Origin: Gammaproteobacteria bacterium | Lineage (GTDB): Bacteria > Pseudomonadota > Gammaproteobacteria > JAABTG01 | Length of the DNA: 16,588 bases | Direction of reading: 5' to 3' | NCBI GenBank assembly: GCA_030066245.1 | Contig: JASJBY010000062.1 | Span: 1-16,588 of the forward strand | Shown here: positions 15,794-16,588 of the stretch, piece after piece | How positions within the stretch are numbered: the stretch's first letter is position 1 | Layout of the letters: each line of letters opens with the position of its first letter | Translations under genes and position numbers: made by a program | Notes under the pieces: model-generated | What the model was told of the DNA's origin: nothing | The model's input: the letters and a program-made list of their open reading frames with translations, nothing else | Database searches by the model: none

Positions 15794-16017
15794 GGTAATC
15801 CAGATTCGGCCACGCGCAGTGGTGATTGTGGCAGGGACACCAGCGACCAGACCGCGCAAACGGCTGTTCCCATCACCAGCACGATGAGGACGTGCAACGA
15901 TCCGCCCGCCGCGAGCATCAATCCCGCCAGCGCACCGAGCACCGTGGTACACAGCAGCTGCAAGACCCAGAGCCAAAGCGGCCAGCGCAACCGCGCCGTC
16001 TCCACGGCTATTGTCAC
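15769..16017 (-). CDS. Small membrane protein, 82 aa, overlapping the SGNH gene
   Basis: GTG at 16015-16017 opens 82 codons. There are two strongly hydrophobic segments: about residues 12-36 (WPLWLWVLQLLCTTVLGALAG and on) and 42-62 (HVLIVLVMGTAVCAVWSLVSL). They are joined by a two-glycine turn, and a short polar tail follows. Its TGA lies 22 bases inside the SGNH gene, so the two are probably translated together, this one first. No family recognised. Similar small hydrophobic proteins accompany surface-polymer genes, but that is only an analogy. The ribosome site is weak; GTG at 16003-16005 (residue 5) is another possible start. Confidence 0.65.
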   Translation of the reverse strand: MTIAVETARLRWPLWLWVLQLLCTTVLGALAGLMLAAGGSLHVLIVLVMGTAVCAVWSLVSLPQSPLRVAESGLPCGAGNGC

Positions 16018-16358
16018 GAGATGTAAGCGCGTCTCTTCAAGCAGAAGGCTGCGTTCACTCGGGTAGCGCCCCGGAACCGCTTACCGACTGAGCAAGCACC
16101 ATGAACGCCGGGGGCGATTTGGCTGAATAACGCTCTCGGCACCGACGTCGCAGGTGGCGGGCGGGCCCGCACCGGCATTGGATAAGCTCTCTTCGCTACT
16201 GGTGGCTTAAACGCCCGTTCCCGGGCCTGTTCGAGTATTCCCAGATTGTCCGCTGGCCGTCAACCCGCCCTTCGACGCGATGTCCACCTGAAGCCCAGTC
16301 GCCCGGCCGGCATCCGGTTTGGCATTAGCGGTGGGGGCCGTACCGGCACGAGCCGCAA

Positions 16359-16412
16359 GGATACGCCGTGAATACCTCCCTGTAGGCTCGACAGCCTGCC
16401 GACTGCTCCCGT
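16359..16412. repeat. Possible dispersed palindromic intergenic repeat
   Basis: The stretch around ATACGCCGTGAATACCTCCC, followed by TGTAGGCTCGACAGCC, resembles, from memory, an intergenic repeat common in gammaproteobacteria that reads GTGAATAC..TCC.TGTAGGCT and continues as a hairpin. Here AGGCT (16384-16388) and AGCCT (16393-16397) pair around CGAC. Only one copy is in the window, so the repetitive nature cannot be shown here. Confidence 0.4.
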
Positions 16413-16529
16413 ATGCGCTTCGCCTCTCCAAACTGGCGCCACCGACCGGTCTGCAATAGGCACGGCACTCGGTGAGGATGGCTGATAAGCGGGGGATCAG
16501 GTTACCATTCGTACACGCGCCGAACCGTT

Positions 16530-16553
16530 GGGTTACAAATCGGGCTACAAATC
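16530..16553 (+). repeat. Two-copy 12-bp tandem repeat
   Basis: GGGTTACAAATC is followed directly by GGGCTACAAATC, differing at one base. It is 25 bases before the ribosome-site-like AGGAGAGGTG at the window edge, so it could be part of the control region of the next gene. Confidence 0.7.
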
Positions 16554-16588
16554 CGGTCGGGGCGCGGATAAGTCCATGAGGAGAGGTG

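Larger units (their letters stand above)
16018..16588. other. 571-bp stretch without recognisable genes, repeat-bearing
   Basis: Short open frames exist on the minus strand at 16207-16463, but none has a ribosome site, recognisable motif or membrane pattern, and their Arg/Gly/Pro/Ala-rich translations are typical of GC-rich non-coding DNA. The stretch contains a possible dispersed intergenic repeat (about 16359-16412), a 12-bp tandem duplication (16530-16553) and a GC hairpin GCGGGC-GG-GCCCGC (16157-16170). The window ends with AGGAGAGGTG (16579-16588), which looks like a strong ribosome site for a plus-strand gene starting just past the edge. Confidence 0.6.

Noticed and set aside
16207..16463. 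Minus-strand frames of 67-74 codons near the right edge
   Set aside because: No ribosome site, no motif, low-complexity Arg/Ala/Gly/Pro composition, and overlap with a candidate intergenic repeat.

Overview
This window reads as a chromosomal segment of a GC-rich gammaproteobacterium. The evidence is the conserved run ftsK–lolA–rarA–(crcB)–serS with trxB upstream, an FtsK of the short (about 770 aa) non-enteric type, a LolA lipoprotein chaperone (so an outer membrane), and a two-subunit PntA/PntB transhydrogenase. I cannot name the genus. No tRNA or rRNA gene, CRISPR array, transposase, integrase or phage gene is visible.

Layout. Positions 1-890 (minus) hold the N-terminal three quarters of a FemAB-like DUF482 acyltransferase, cut by the window edge. 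Positions 1065-2021 (minus) are trxB, divergent from ald (2293-3360, plus). Then, all on the plus strand, come ftsK (3417-5723), lolA (5903-6532), a 249-bp spacer with an 8-bp tandem repeat in both orientations, rarA (6782-8119), crcB (8173-8547), a DUF190 PII-like gene overlapping crcB, and serS (8917-10188). On the minus strand lie a 59-aa two-helix membrane protein (10206-10385), a clear Rho-independent terminator (10420-10444) and a YccA-type Bax inhibitor-1 gene (10483-11151) with a good sigma70-like promoter. After a 516-bp spacer containing a 22-bp perfect palindrome come pntA (11668-13239) and pntB (13250-14641). On the minus strand again are a membrane-anchored SGNH hydrolase-like gene (14711-15793) and an overlapping upstream two-helix membrane protein (15769-16017). 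The last 571 bases have no recognisable gene and contain repeats.

How the genes fit together. Most are housekeeping: thioredoxin reduction, alanine oxidation, chromosome segregation, lipoprotein transport, fork maintenance, seryl-tRNA charging, membrane-protein quality control and NADPH supply. Ald and PntA are distant paralogs of the alanine dehydrogenase/transhydrogenase fold. The least understood parts are the DUF190–CrcB pair, the SGNH/membrane-protein pair, the DUF482 protein, the 59-aa protein and the intergenic repeats. I did not find a convincing new multi-gene system. The findings below are modest leads.
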